The notes below the pieces were generated by a model. The model saw only the letters and a list, made by a program, of their open reading frames with translations, was not told where the DNA came from and searched no databases. The position numbers and the translations under genes were made by a program. From Diadema setosum (Eukaryota > Echinodermata > Echinoidea > Diadematoida > Diadematidae), in the NCBI GenBank assembly GCA_033980235.1, contig CM067066.1, positions 29,066,976 through 29,130,975 of the forward strand: a stretch of 64,000 nt of DNA, read 5' to 3'. This document shows, in pieces, positions 1-12,305 of this stretch; the stretch's first letter is position 1, and each line of letters begins with the position of its first letter.

Positions 1-448
1 TATTATGGGAATATCATTAATAAGATTATTTCATGCCGCTCCCCGTAGGCGTAACTGGCAATGCATACCCGCTGCTGCTTCTTCTTCGTCGTGATTTTAA
101 ACTCGCGCCACTGTACACATCCTTGTACAGTGATTTGTAGATCCTATGTGATTCATTCATGGATTTTTTATGTATGAACTTCGTGATACACAACAGAAAT
201 CTATCGATACAGAAATCATTGTTATAAAATTTCGTCTTTCCATCATTTGGGGCTTGCCTCCCTTAGAAAACCATGACACTTCCCTTACAAGGATTGACGT
301 TGTCATGGAAACAGTTCAATGGTAGGGATGTTAGCACTTCACCTAAACATGTATTGCACTATACGTTTAAGGTGTACTACACTGTATGACTGATTATAGC
401 ATTTCGTGGTGTGCCTTTTAAGCCATATTATGCTAAGATATTTATTTT

Positions 449-488
<40 letters not shown>

Positions 489-2327
489 ATCTAAATGAGT
501 GAACACGGTCACGAGTGTCTGAACATATCTTAAGATGCCTGTTTTTCTTCACCTCTTGTACCTGATAAAGATAGTAGCTCCGTGTTTCAAAAGATGTGTA
601 GATACAAATGACAGGTCATAATTTTATAACCATATGTTTATATATGTATGAATACATATATTTATGCATATATATATCACATAATTATACGAGTTTACAT
701 TTAGAAAGCCTTCAATGAGTACATCAAAAGTTGAAGTGGTATATATAAGGCATGCATCATCTTCTCTTCTTCCTTTTTTTTTTGTATTGTCTAGGCGGCG
801 ACGTAACAGATTGTTCGTGACTGTTTTTAGTATAGTAGGCGGCGTGGTCGTCTTAAAGACTGAGAAAAAGCTTCAGGTCAGAGGTCAAATCCAGTCTGAA
901 TGATGAGTCATCGGGGAAAGTAGTCCAGAACAACAAGAAAAAAGAAGAGAGGGAGAGACAATGCGATACAAAGGCAAGAAGACGGTAGAAAGGAGAAGGG
1001 GGAAATGAGACGGGGTTAAGAGGGATCCAGGCCAAGACTAGACATGGTTCACTCAAGAGTCAAAAAACAGAAGGACTATCAAATTTGGGGGGTTCATGAA
1101 TCGGATTTGGGTGGTACAAGAGTGGAATGAACGATGTTGGGAGTCGTAAATGTACCAGCAATTCAATTTGTGAAAAACTTATTTGCGGGCAATTTTGACC
1201 GTAAAGCATGTCAATTTTAGCGTCATTTCGCCATCATGTCGGTCATGGGTATTCGATTTTCTCGCCCCAAATTGGACAGATCTCTGCCGAAGTCCACTGA
1301 CCGAGTTAGAGTTCTCCGCCAGACTTCCAAGTTCGACATCTGACGGTGCGGAGAAGAAGGTTACGGTAGATGCCAAATCGGTGCTGTTGGTCTACAGATC
1401 TCTTTTTCTCTTCTTCTTCAGAAAAAAAAAGGAAAAAAAGTACTTCCTCAAAACACTTCATTTCTTTTAGAAAAGAGCATTATACGGGCTTCATCTTAAT
1501 CTAAAGTTATCTTTTGTCATAAGAGCCTGTTTGAGATGTCCTGTCTTAGAAACTTAAGTCAGACCACCTGTTTCATTATCATAAAGTCCCGCTCACGATG
1601 ACAGCTCTATAACCTTTTTTTTTTAAACCGTCTCAAGAATAATCATTGCACGCTCTATCATGCACTACACAGGATTATAGAACGACAATTACTAAATTAA
1701 CCCTAGTGCCGTTTTGTTTTACCGAGGCCAAAGGCCGAGGTGAAATAGAATTGCACGAAGGGGGTTCTACAGTCCAGTCGTGGCGCATCAACAGAACATG
1801 CACTAATTGTTATAGTATTGTAGACCACTGGATCTACTTGCATTTTCCGTAGGTCTAGTCCCGTAACGGTATAGCGCATTGCCGTGCCCTATACCGAAAT
1901 ATTCACACGATCACGTGATGCAATCCTACCAATCATAACGCACATAATACTTGACCTATTTACTAAAATGTAAAATGTAATAAGACTTCGCTTGTGTATC
2001 CCGAGCAAAATGGAAAAGATATGGAATTCTGTGCCACCAGTATATAGGGAAAAATACGCTGAGATCAAATTTTGGCCGTTGTAAGCTGATTATATTTACA
2101 CACGTAAAATACCAGTCAGTTACGCTACTGCAACGCACTGTACTGTATTGCATTTTACTCTTGGTGTTTTTTTTTTCTCTCTCCCTCTCTTCTCTAATAC
2201 ATCTGATATTTGTACGTCAGTTTGACTTTACATATTTTTTTTTCCTTCATATCATTCTCACAATCGAGAAAGTATATGACAATTCTCGTTCTTAACCTTG
2301 AATTCAATCAATCATTATCATGGTTCC
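1..2327. other. gene-free AT-rich stretch
   Basis: No gene is supported here. The stretch holds a (TG)15 tract at 453-482, an AT-rich patch near 636-680 and a purine-rich stretch at 925-1000. A more GC-balanced block at about 1180-1390 is open on both strands (95 codons plus, 65 codons minus). That block has no recognisable domain and no convincing splice sites, so I do not call it coding. A short palindrome (CCGAGG-CCAAAGG-CCGAGG style) sits near 1721-1741. Confidence 0.5.
453..482. repeat. (TG)15 microsatellite
   Basis: Uninterrupted TG dinucleotide run directly visible in the sequence. Confidence 0.95.
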
Positions 2328-2535
2328 ACGACATACGCTCCTGCGACAATTGCTCCCATGAAATATCTGCACGCTAGTAAAGTCAAACATAAATTCTACC
2401 CACAAACATAACCCCAACCCTAACCTTAATTCTCACATCAAGCTAAACCTAGAACCCTATCACAACCCTTACCCTATAACCTTAAGTCTTTCGAGAAAAG
2501 AAGATCGGAGCAATTGTCACAGGAGCAATGTCGTT
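2328..2535. mobile_element. inverted-repeat element with a CCCTAA-like core
   Basis: The inner arms GCTCCTGCGACAATTGCTCC (2337-2356) and the reverse complement of 2508-2527 match at 19 of 20 bases. Similarity extends outward through ACGACAT on both sides, so the terminal inverted repeats are about 28 bp. The core between them is a degenerate telomere-like tract (AACCCTAACC, AACCCTTACC and similar). There is no open frame, so this is a small non-autonomous fold-back or MITE-type element. No clear target duplication was found. Confidence 0.75.
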
Positions 2536-4466
2536 CATTGGTACAAAGTTAACGCCGGTGGTTTACTCAGTCCCAATCATGACTGAAACTGATAACTAGT
2601 TGATGTACTAAGAAATAATCTATGATAGATAATGGTTAACCATCATGATGATGCCGAGTCAAGTTGATCTACAAAAAAAAAAACAAACAAACAAACACCC
2701 GTATAATATCATAATGATAATGAAGCAGGCTGGAGCACTCGAAAGATGTAGAGTGAATAGTTGAACGTGATGCATTAAAAAAGAAAATGATAATCATTGA
2801 ATATTTGAAGCTTCGTCATGCCCAAGGGAATCCCGACCTGCCAGTCGATGTTATAGTGACATTTCTGGCACCGCCGCAGATCAAACCGTCGATCATGTTA
2901 CGGTGAAACGGGATCTGGAGAGATTGGGTGTACACCTGTAATGAAGGTATTTGGTGGCATTAACCTCTGAGGTGCGAAAACATGAGCGCGGCAAATCGCT
3001 GCCGTCACAAGGCATTGGCAGACACCGCTCCGCCATGAACCAGGTACAATTTTTCTTTTTCATACCCATTTGGAATCTCTGTGGAGTTAAAGAGGAAGGC
3101 AGAATGAAAAAGAAGAAAGCAAGGTGATGGTGCTGTTACGACTGAATCCAAATTACATTATACGCCGATCATGGCCGGGGGCGAGAGAGCAATAAAAATA
3201 TCTGATTCAAGTTCAGGAATAACTTTGATCGTTCGACGTTTGTCTGATAATGCGACTTGACACATTTTCTGGCTAGGACACATGGTGCGGTGAATTTTCG
3301 ACATACCTTCGCAGTTCAACGTTATTTCTTTGCGTCTCTAACTGCACTTTTTTTTTTAATTTCATGCTATTGCTGATCGCAAATCCGGTAGAACAGTAAT
3401 AAACCTGTTTTGTATTTGAACCACTTGATGAAATTTGACATTATTAGAATTTTTTCAAACAACTATATCATCTCTTTATCGTATGTTTGGCTGTTGTTCC
3501 TCTGCCTGTAATCCAAGGTTTTAGACTTCAAATTTGTTTCTTACATTCTTTTTTTTTTTTGAAGATAGATATATAAGGGTGATATGAAAAAAATATGGTA
3601 TCATTTACATCTAGACTTTCTGAAACTATCAAATCATGTTTATTATCTTTTCATCATGTTTAGAACGTTGTCTATCTGACGTTTTGGTACATTCGACGTG
3701 ATTGCTCATTTTGATATGATTATGGCATCTTTGGATCGGCAGCATTTTTTTTTTCTCTTTTCAAATGCCAGGCAAACGTCTGATGAATGTTAGCTGTAAA
3801 ATACAATGTCAGTCAGTGTTCATATTTACCCTGATACAGAGGAAAGTCAAACTAACAGAAGACACAAGTTTCATGAATATTGATATTAGATAAGATATAT
3901 CATAGAAGGCATCACAACATATCTTTTCCATTAGTTTGTACAGAAGTGTTGTTTTTCGTCTTTCAGTTAGAAGTACAACTGCATTTACAAAGACATACCC
4001 TTCTCCCTCGAACTTCACATTAACATAATTATCATTGATTACAAAAAAAAGAGAGTGTAATAATAATCATAATGATAAGGACAGAACTTAGGGACTCCTC
4101 TTATATTTCATTTTTGGAGGGAGGATTTTTAAGTGCAGATTTGTGTATGGGTCAAATGGGGCACTTTTGAGGTGACGGCATTATTAGCTGATTAAATCAA
4201 TTATCATTTTTCTTTATTTTATACTGCTACGAAGTTTGTCAAGAAGGAATGTCAAAGGACATAAAATCAGAAAAATGGATATGCGATTTTTTTTTAACGA
4301 TATAATATACCTCGGTAATGATGCAGAATTCACTGTCAAATGGCTTAAATCGTTTTAGATGCACTCTAATTCATCGAATCAAACAAATCACAGATTGTTG
4401 TGGTCAGAAGAAAATAAGCACAGCCTCACGTAGAGCTAATGATGATTTAAGGCGTGCTATATAGCT
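2536..4466. other. gene-free stretch
   Basis: No gene can be supported. A GC-balanced patch at 2815-3045 has a 44-codon plus-strand open frame ending at a TAA near 2940 and a 48-codon minus frame. Neither shows a recognisable domain. The remainder is AT-rich sequence with homopolymer A and T runs. Confidence 0.45.
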
Positions 4467-4527
4467 GGGCCCCGTTGCATAAAACCTTAATCTGAGTTCT
4501 TCTCAGGTTCTTTATGCAACAGGGCCC
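4467..4527. mobile_element. 61-bp fold-back (MITE-like) repeat
   Basis: GGGCCCCGTTGCATAAA at the left is mirrored by TTTATGCAACAGGGCCC at the right, with only one base of difference and a roughly 27-base interior. The whole unit can form a hairpin. The compact structure is typical of short fold-back repeats dispersed through invertebrate genomes; family membership is inference. No target duplication is evident. Confidence 0.7.
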
Positions 4528-5580
4528 TAAAGTGACTGAGGACCTGTAGAATCGCAGTGATAGTATTCGATACAGTGCTGGTCAATATAAAGGCAGAGTT
4601 GAAGTAGATTTTTTTTTTTTCATTCTGAACTCATCGTCATATCTGGCCCCTCTCTTGTAGTTTAATGGGGTGATCAGTCCAATTCCAGGTGCGAGTCTTC
4701 ACTCTCGATGACACCGCCCGGTATATTATAAAAATAGCAAGATCGAAATTAATCCTCTAAACTGCATGGAATGCCTTGGCGGGCGTTCCTCCGCCGACAC
4801 ATCGTTGGGGCGTGTGCGAGAATTTCATGCAGTTTACCATTAGAAAGGCATACTTCATTCGGCCATTATTTTTTTCTTTTAATGAAATATATTTCTGCCA
4901 GTTGTAGGTTCTCCAAAGCATTAAAGTGCAACTCCAGACTATGTTCTAGTTGACTTTGATGAGAACAGTAAAATCAAACGAAGATGACGACAGAAGTTGC
5001 CGCAAACTCGCACATATAATGAGAAAGCTGCAGCGTTTTTGAATTTTGTACCGATTTTTTTTGACCGAATAGTGAAAATTGCTCGGAAACACAATAGTAA
5101 ATTTTGAAGAAGGGAAATGATGTTATCACCTCACCACACTCCCCTTGGTTTCCATTATCACATGTTAATAAAAGGATCATGTTTTGAGCAACTTTAGTTA
5201 TTACTGAGGCAACTACAATTCATTTTCCCTAAAAGTATTAACATAATTACTGATAACTTGATTTGACGGATGCAACATACATAATAATGTTTAATATTAT
5301 GTCAACAAAAAACAAAGGAAATGCAGTGAAGATATATGGACTGATCAATAAGACACTTGTGAGATAGTGACGTCATAATCTCCCCCTAATATGACACCGC
5401 CCCAATATACATGTAGTTGCTAATGATGTCATCATTTTGCTTAAATACGTGAACGCTAAAATTCCATAACTTTCGCTTGATTTACCACTCTGTTCGTCTT
5501 TATCAATATTTATAACTTTGACAATGTGAACATAACGAATAGAACTTTGGCAGGGTTTGGCAATGAATACAGAGGAAACT
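4528..5580. other. gene-free stretch
   Basis: AT-rich sequence without a supported gene. Open frames at 4771-4953 (plus) and 4974-5180 (minus) are short, have no domain signature and no splice context. Nothing else stands out. Confidence 0.45.
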
Positions 5581-5620
5581 ACTTCCTTATTTTTTTTTTT
5601 TTTTTTTTTTTACTTCCTTA
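5581..5620. mobile_element. T22 tract bounded by a 9-bp direct repeat
   Basis: ACTTCCTTA (5581-5589) is repeated exactly at 5612-5620 and encloses 22 consecutive T (5590-5611). A homopolymer flanked by a perfect direct repeat is what a LINE-mediated insertion of a poly(A) tail alone would leave, read here on the opposite strand. Replication slippage is the alternative. Confidence 0.55.
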
Positions 5621-6221
5621 AAATGATCGAATTATGAATCGTTCAAATGATCGAATTACGTGACGTACAAAGAGTGTTTGTATGGGGATAATGGGATGGT
5701 TAATGTTATGATTGCACATGAATATTCATGATTTGATTTAAATCCTATGAACATGATAACGGGATCGCAATAAAAAAAAGAAGAAATAATTACAGACCTA
5801 TACAAAGATATTCGGTGGAAAAAACGGAGAGAAGGAAGAAGAAGAAAAAGACGAGAAGGAGGAGATGGGGATGGAGGCAGAAGTGGCAGGAAAATTTAAG
5901 GAAGAACGAAAAGTGGTTTTGTCACAGGCTAAACAGTTCCTGGTCAGGTAAAAAACAAATTGTAATTGAATTAGTAATCGATATCCAGCGAACATTCTGT
6001 GAGAGTGCGCAGCAATCTTAGTGTCGAATGTCGCACAGCGCAATGCGTAACAAAACATTATCAATATGCCCACTCTTCTGAGCCGCCACGGAGATCGCGT
6101 CGGCCTCAAAAGAGTCGAGCTTTCCCAGGTTTGATCCGACTTTTAAGCGGGTCCAATTCACATTCATCGTAAACTAATGTATCTGTAAATTCATCGATTG
6201 GTCGAGAGGTTGATACTAATG
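5621..6221. other. gene-free stretch with a short tandem duplication
   Basis: AAATGATCGAATTA occurs at about 5621 and again about 25 bp later. The region 5800-5870 is purine-rich, which explains the low-complexity frames there. No gene is supported. Confidence 0.45.
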
Positions 6222-6268
6222 CTGTTATTGTTGTTGTTATTGTTATTGTTGTTATTGTTATTGTTTTT
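6222..6268. repeat. imperfect (GTTATT)n microsatellite
   Basis: Interleaved GTT, ATT and GTTATT units. Reading frames through it give poly-leucine, an artefact of the repeat. Confidence 0.9.
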
Positions 6269-9200
6269 TGGGTGGGTGGGGGTGAGAGGGTTAACAGATC
6301 TTTGTAAACAGTGTTATAATAGCTATCGTTTTCTGAATGAAGTAGGTTGTGTTCCATTATTGCCTTTCTTGCATTTATACATTCCTCCGTTGTTCTTATG
6401 AAAGGCGTCTACATCTCCTTTCCTCATATGTCTCCGTCACACCATCAAAATATATTTAGCAAAATGATATGGATGCATGTTTCATTACCTTCTCATGTTA
6501 TCGTGGTTATTCACCCTAGAGAAACGCGGAGAGATTCAAATCCGGATTTGACTCTTCTTCACTTGGTAGTATTTTTCAACAAATATCAGAATTAAGATGT
6601 GAACGACCCCCGCAGCTCAGGGAATACCTCAGTGATGTCTCATCGCAATGGAATTCAGGTCGTCAAGAAGTCAAAGGCAACGGACTGTCGGGGAACCATC
6701 CACGGTATTGACGCGACAGCAGGTAGTCCACAAGTGAGATTTCGAAATCAACCACATTTCGGGATCAGGATCGTGAGCTCATATTGTGTTCAACCATTGA
6801 TGGACTGATTAAATAGGCTTTATGGATTTTATAATGCGGTCATAACGCGAGGAAGAGAGTAGAAAAGGTTTGTTGAATGTGTAGAAATAACATTTCCTTA
6901 GAAGTTGAAGGTCTGTTTACTTTGTTGGAATTAAAACATCACCACAAAAAAGTAGGCTTATCATAATTATCTTATGAACAACACTATGCATACGTTATAG
7001 AAACATATGACAATTACTATCAGATTGTGCCTTTGAATTGTCCTCAAGATACTTGCAGCAAAAATTAACGTATTTAAATCACCCGTGTTAAAGCCTTCCG
7101 GTGCCCATCATAGTTGCGTGATGGGTAAAATATACATATTTAGGTCTATATGATGTGATATGTTGATGTGCGCTGTAAATTCCCTGTTCGTCCCCTCTAA
7201 TGAATGTCATAGATACATGTATAAGCTGGTTATACAGAACCTTCATACAACGAGTCAGCACCAGTGGGAAAAAGAGAAGTTCCAATATTACCGCGTATTT
7301 GTAACACATTGTAAGACATTGCCGTGAAATTAATATTGATTAATACAAGACAAAGAAATGCAGCTCATGTAAGGAGACTTTGTCTTGAAATAAAGTAAAC
7401 AATCAAGGACTTGACCATAAGGGCCCGACTGAACAGGTGCTTTTTTCGTTATGTTTTGTTTGTTGTTACCGAAGAGACCCGGATACCAGTGCCTTTGCTC
7501 TGCTTGACACTCATTTTCGATTTCTTTGAAATGTTGACCCTGTAATCGTGTGCATCGATCTTGTAATCGACCACTCACCCTCTGTGGAGTAAAACCCCCT
7601 CCTTTCCCCCGTGTGCGCGATTCAATTATTTTTTTCGCATTTATTTATTACACCATATAATTGACAAGCTAATCTCGAACAAGGGTGAGACCCGAGACAG
7701 TCCATTTTTTCTATTTTTAGACTATACAATGGCTGGTTTAACAAAGCGAACATTCCGCATTTCTTTGTTCTCGTTGCTTTCATTTTGACAAAGTTGGTTA
7801 TGAAATAAATGGCTGGTGTGTTATATGTGATGATCTTGCTTTTTCTCAATGAGCATTTTTTTTTTGATTGAAGTTTACCGTGTGAAATATGTAGACGATG
7901 ACGAAATACAACTGAATATTTCCCCCATTCAGATGAAAATCATATCAGGAAAGACCATGGGAAAATGGTTGCAAGAACAAGAGCGGCATTAGCGTAAACA
8001 AAGTATTGGCACGCATAAAACGTTCACCGGGGCTGAACATAAGGAATTCACTGGTGTCGAGCTCATGTAAAAGAACGAATTAAACCCTACATTACATATA
8101 AAATCTTGACGCATGGAACAATTGTTTTAAAAAAGCAAAAACAAAAGAATGATTGCGATTGCGAAGTATCGTTATGATTTTGTCGTCTGTTTAATCACGC
8201 TACAGACGGTTGAGGGAATGAAATCCAACTCGACGACGTGACAAGCCGTCGGAAACGGTGAGAAAAAAAAATGATTATGTTACGGTGCAAGTTCACGGAA
8301 GTCCAGGTGCTTGTGCAAATAAATGCTGGAAATTTATTGTAATGGTGTGCAGTTATATTTTGCAATAGTTGTAGCGGTGTAGTCCCTCCTCCCCCCCCCC
8401 CCCCCCCCTTCAGTATTACCTATCATGCACCTTTTATTATCTACCCGCTCTTGTCATTTTGTTGATGTATGGGGGGGGGGTAGTTAAAGTAATAGTGATG
8501 ACGATATTGACGGCTATTGTATGATCGCTTCCGCTCATACACAATCATGAACGTCATCATAATGCTGATGATGAAGGTGACAATAAAAAAAAAAGAAGAA
8601 ATGACTAAAGTGTGAGTATGATATCATAAGGGTTGTATCAATGGTAGGAACAATAATATTATATCTTTGAGATTTTGTCTGCTATATGAAACGTTCGTCG
8701 AGTACCAGATTTATTACGATACAGCACTTTCCCCGGTATTCTCCGATGTTTACTGTTGTTAAGATGAATATTGAATTTGTCAAAATGGAACTCCGTTCAT
8801 CAGTTTCAAGGGCATTCCCTGCACGGTTTTGTTTTACCCTCCTAAAGCTATCATTGTTCCCGATATCAGTCTGTAATCATTCTTACTTTGAAACATAAAT
8901 GATTAAGGTCTGCATAATTTTCTTGTCGGGGATGACCAACTGACCGTTAAATTTTACATAACAAAGAGTGTCATATCTTTTTTTTTTAATGTCAGCGGGC
9001 CTTCGTATTTTCAAGACAACGTACGCCCGCTGACGAAAAGGAATAGCCCAAACCCTGCGGTAGATCGAAATCTTTCTCGGCTGCGTCGGACCAGAAATTG
9101 CCGAGCAGACGCGCATAAACAAGGCAGCGCTCGTCACTCATGTAACCAATCAAATCCAATAGCAAGTCAGAGAATTGAACACGTATCACGTGACGCTCGA

Positions 9201-12200
9201 TCTGTTTGCTGTCCCACCGTACAAACAGGCATATATCACTCTCAGGGCTGGGGAACTGGATGATGGGAAATAAGGAAATGGGACATGTAAAGCGCATGAG
9301 AAAAGGTTGTATCAACAACTAGAAATCTCACCCTCCTCATTTTCTGCGTTAATTTTATTTTTGACAGAAAGAGAAATGTTCCCATGCATCAAAGAATATG
9401 CGTTCTGTATGCAGCAGGCTTCATTTTCGATATCAAAAAATATAGGGCGTTATTTTAAGTGTTCAAACTTATGACTTTTTTTTCCCCTCTGAAATATCTT
9501 TTTTTTTTCAAAGAATGACAAAATATCACGAAAATGAATTTTAATAGCGATGTGCAGACATTAGGTCCTAAGGGACTTTTAAAGCACAATTCAAATATCT
9601 GATCAAAGTCTGCAGAATGTTCTGAGTTTTGAAGTGATATTAGAATGAGTCAAAATGATATAATATACAGATATCTATTGTACTTTTGTAATTGTTTTGT
9701 GGGCTCCAAACACGGGACGTACAGTAATAGTACTTATTCTGCCTTTTGTTTCTGACCAATCTTAGCAATTAAGAATTCATATAAATTTCAGACTAAAGTA
9801 CTAATCTGTAAATCGACTAACAACATCAGCAATGAGTCATAGATTCTTTAAAATATGAAAATAGTTGCATCTTTTTTTAGTGCACCGACATTTTCATTGA
9901 AAAAAAAAATTCTCGTAATTATAAACAAATTATTAAAAATGATAATGATCAATAATGCACATTGATTATCACAAAGCATAATATTATCTTCTTCCAAACT
10001 CAGGTTTTATTTTTGGCTTGTCTCGTTGTTGGTATAGCTGTGAAAGGTGGACTCTTGCTGCCTTGCGGGTGTTCTGTCCGAGGTTTTCTAATGTGGGCCT
10101 ATCATGTTGTCAATAAAACTTCCTTTTTTTCAGCCCCCATTTTTGTTCGTTTCATGTTGCTTGCTGTATGTCTCTTCGTATAACAACGATAGTGGTACAT
10201 TGCAGTGACAAGTATATTACATTATTCACTGAGTTCAAAGTGTTTACCAGGACGAAGAGACTGTGCGGTTGGAACTAATAGATTTCTGCGATGGGAGTAC
10301 AAAGGCAGCAGCAGAGTGAATGTTTTGCCTGGGGGGGTGGGGGGGGGGGTGGGAACGCACAAAGGAAAACAGGAATGTTTTACAATTTAGGAGGGGATTC
10401 CCCGGCCCCACCCCCTTGCGAACAGCTTAGCAATGCTTTGTACAGTGTATACTACGACAATAAGGATCGGGTTTTCCGGTTTTGTGTAATTTTTCCCTCT
10501 TTCTTTCTTTTAGTTTGTCAACCTCCTTAGCAATAACAATCATCCAAAACTTGGTAACGATAATAGTAATTATCAGAACTTGAAACATCATTATTGTTGT
10601 CATCATCGATATCATCATTGTTATTTCAATGTCTTTATCATTATCACTATCGAACTAAAATGATATATTCTTTGTGCTGCTCGTCAGATACGGTCTCGAC
10701 AACTGACATCATACCGTCTGTAATGAAACCATGACTTGAAATGCAAAGAGACATTTTATAATGGCGCGCACACATACACATGTTAAAACACACACACACA
10801 GACAAATTGACATTGACCCGAATATACTTTCTTCTGTCAGTATTGCAAGTGATAATGCAAAATCTTTTTTTTCCATTCACCCAAAGTGAGATGGAGAAAT
10901 CAAAATGTTATATACAACTTGCTTTGTATACAGCAGCCCTTGTTAGTCCCTATAGCTGATGGAGAAGTTCGATATTTTATCAGTACTAATCCCACTCGCT
11001 TTATTCCTGTCATGTGTCATTAAAGTATGGTTCATTTCTTTTGGGAACAACCAATGAGTGCGTCTCATATCTGACACAAAAGCACCTACACGCTGCATGG
11101 CCACATTGGCAGTCAAACGAGGAAAAAAAAATACAGATACCCCCCCCCCTCCATCATCATCGTTACCAATAGACCAAGTAATAACGATTTCTCGATCTAT
11201 GGGTCATGAAACTATCTTATCTCATCCACCCCCCCCCCCCCCCCCCCACGCACACCCGGAAAATCCCCTCTTACAGCTCGTGAGGAGATGAATGACAATG
11301 AACTCCGGCGCACAGCTATAAACAGAAAAGGGCAAGTCCCTTCACTGGAGTCGTTACGCTCGAGCGCGCACACTGGATGTCGATGGCGAACATTGTTTGC
11401 CTTACAAAGGGCTTCAGCGCGTGAGAGATTCTGTCATGCGAAAGAAATGAAATCAAATCAAAATCACGATTCATTATTGTCTTTTAAACAATAAATAGTC
11501 ATCGAAACAAAGAGGGAATAATGGTCATGACTATTAACCCAGAACCTTTTTCAATTGGTGAAAGCGACAATAGTGACTGGTCTCTCAGTACATATCTTTG
11601 TTACATTTCCCGATGAGCGCGCTCAAAGATATATTATTTCTTTCTCGGCGGGGGCAGTTTTCGGTCATGTGCTATCTGATATATATCTACTGCAGGCCTC
11701 TGCAGTTGACAGTAACCTGCTGGTAATGTTTTCCCTCCAGGCTCCTTTTCATTGGTAGTTGTTTTCCTCCCACGTTTAACTGGTTTAATGTTAAAGTGCA
11801 AAATGTCCGCATCAGGTTAAACTGGCCCTGAATTAAAAGATTAAAATTGAACAAACAGAAGAACAGTGGTTATGGGATTTGAATCTTTCGCATGTTTCAA
11901 CAAAACAGTAAGACAGCTAAAAGAAGCAATATTTTGATCTGCAAATGTGGCTAGAATATGGTGTCATCTCCTTAAAGTCTCACATTTATCTACACACGAA
12001 TCTTACTTGAATTTCATTTTCTGACAAGCAATCATGTTCTTTTAAAAATGCATCCTGAGCTTCAGTGTTATTGTGCTCAAGTAATAAGGGGAAGGGGTGT
12101 TAATTGCTAAAATCGTCAGCCAAACATGATTTACTTATGACAATTATGTGTACAAATCAATGAAATAGTTGTGAGTAGACTACCTCTCTATATACCTCAG

Positions 12201-12235
12201 CTAATAGTTTCAATAAATGGTTGTGACGTCAAAGC

Positions 12236-12238
<3 letters not shown>
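6269..12238. other. gene-free stretch with homopolymer tracts
   Basis: No supported gene. It contains C19 at 8390-8408, a G10 run near 8471-8480, G-rich sequence at 10331-10351 and C-runs near 11140-11150 and 11227-11247. A GC-balanced patch at 8991-9320 is open for 108 codons on the minus strand but matches no family I recognise. Within it GTCAGCGGGC (8991-9000) pairs perfectly with 9025-9034. The frame at 6599-6808 ends without splice support. Confidence 0.4.

Positions 12239-12301
<63 letters not shown>
12239..12301. repeat. (TA)31 microsatellite
   Basis: Uninterrupted alternating TA run of about 63 bases. Confidence 0.95.
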
Positions 12302-12305
<4 letters not shown>

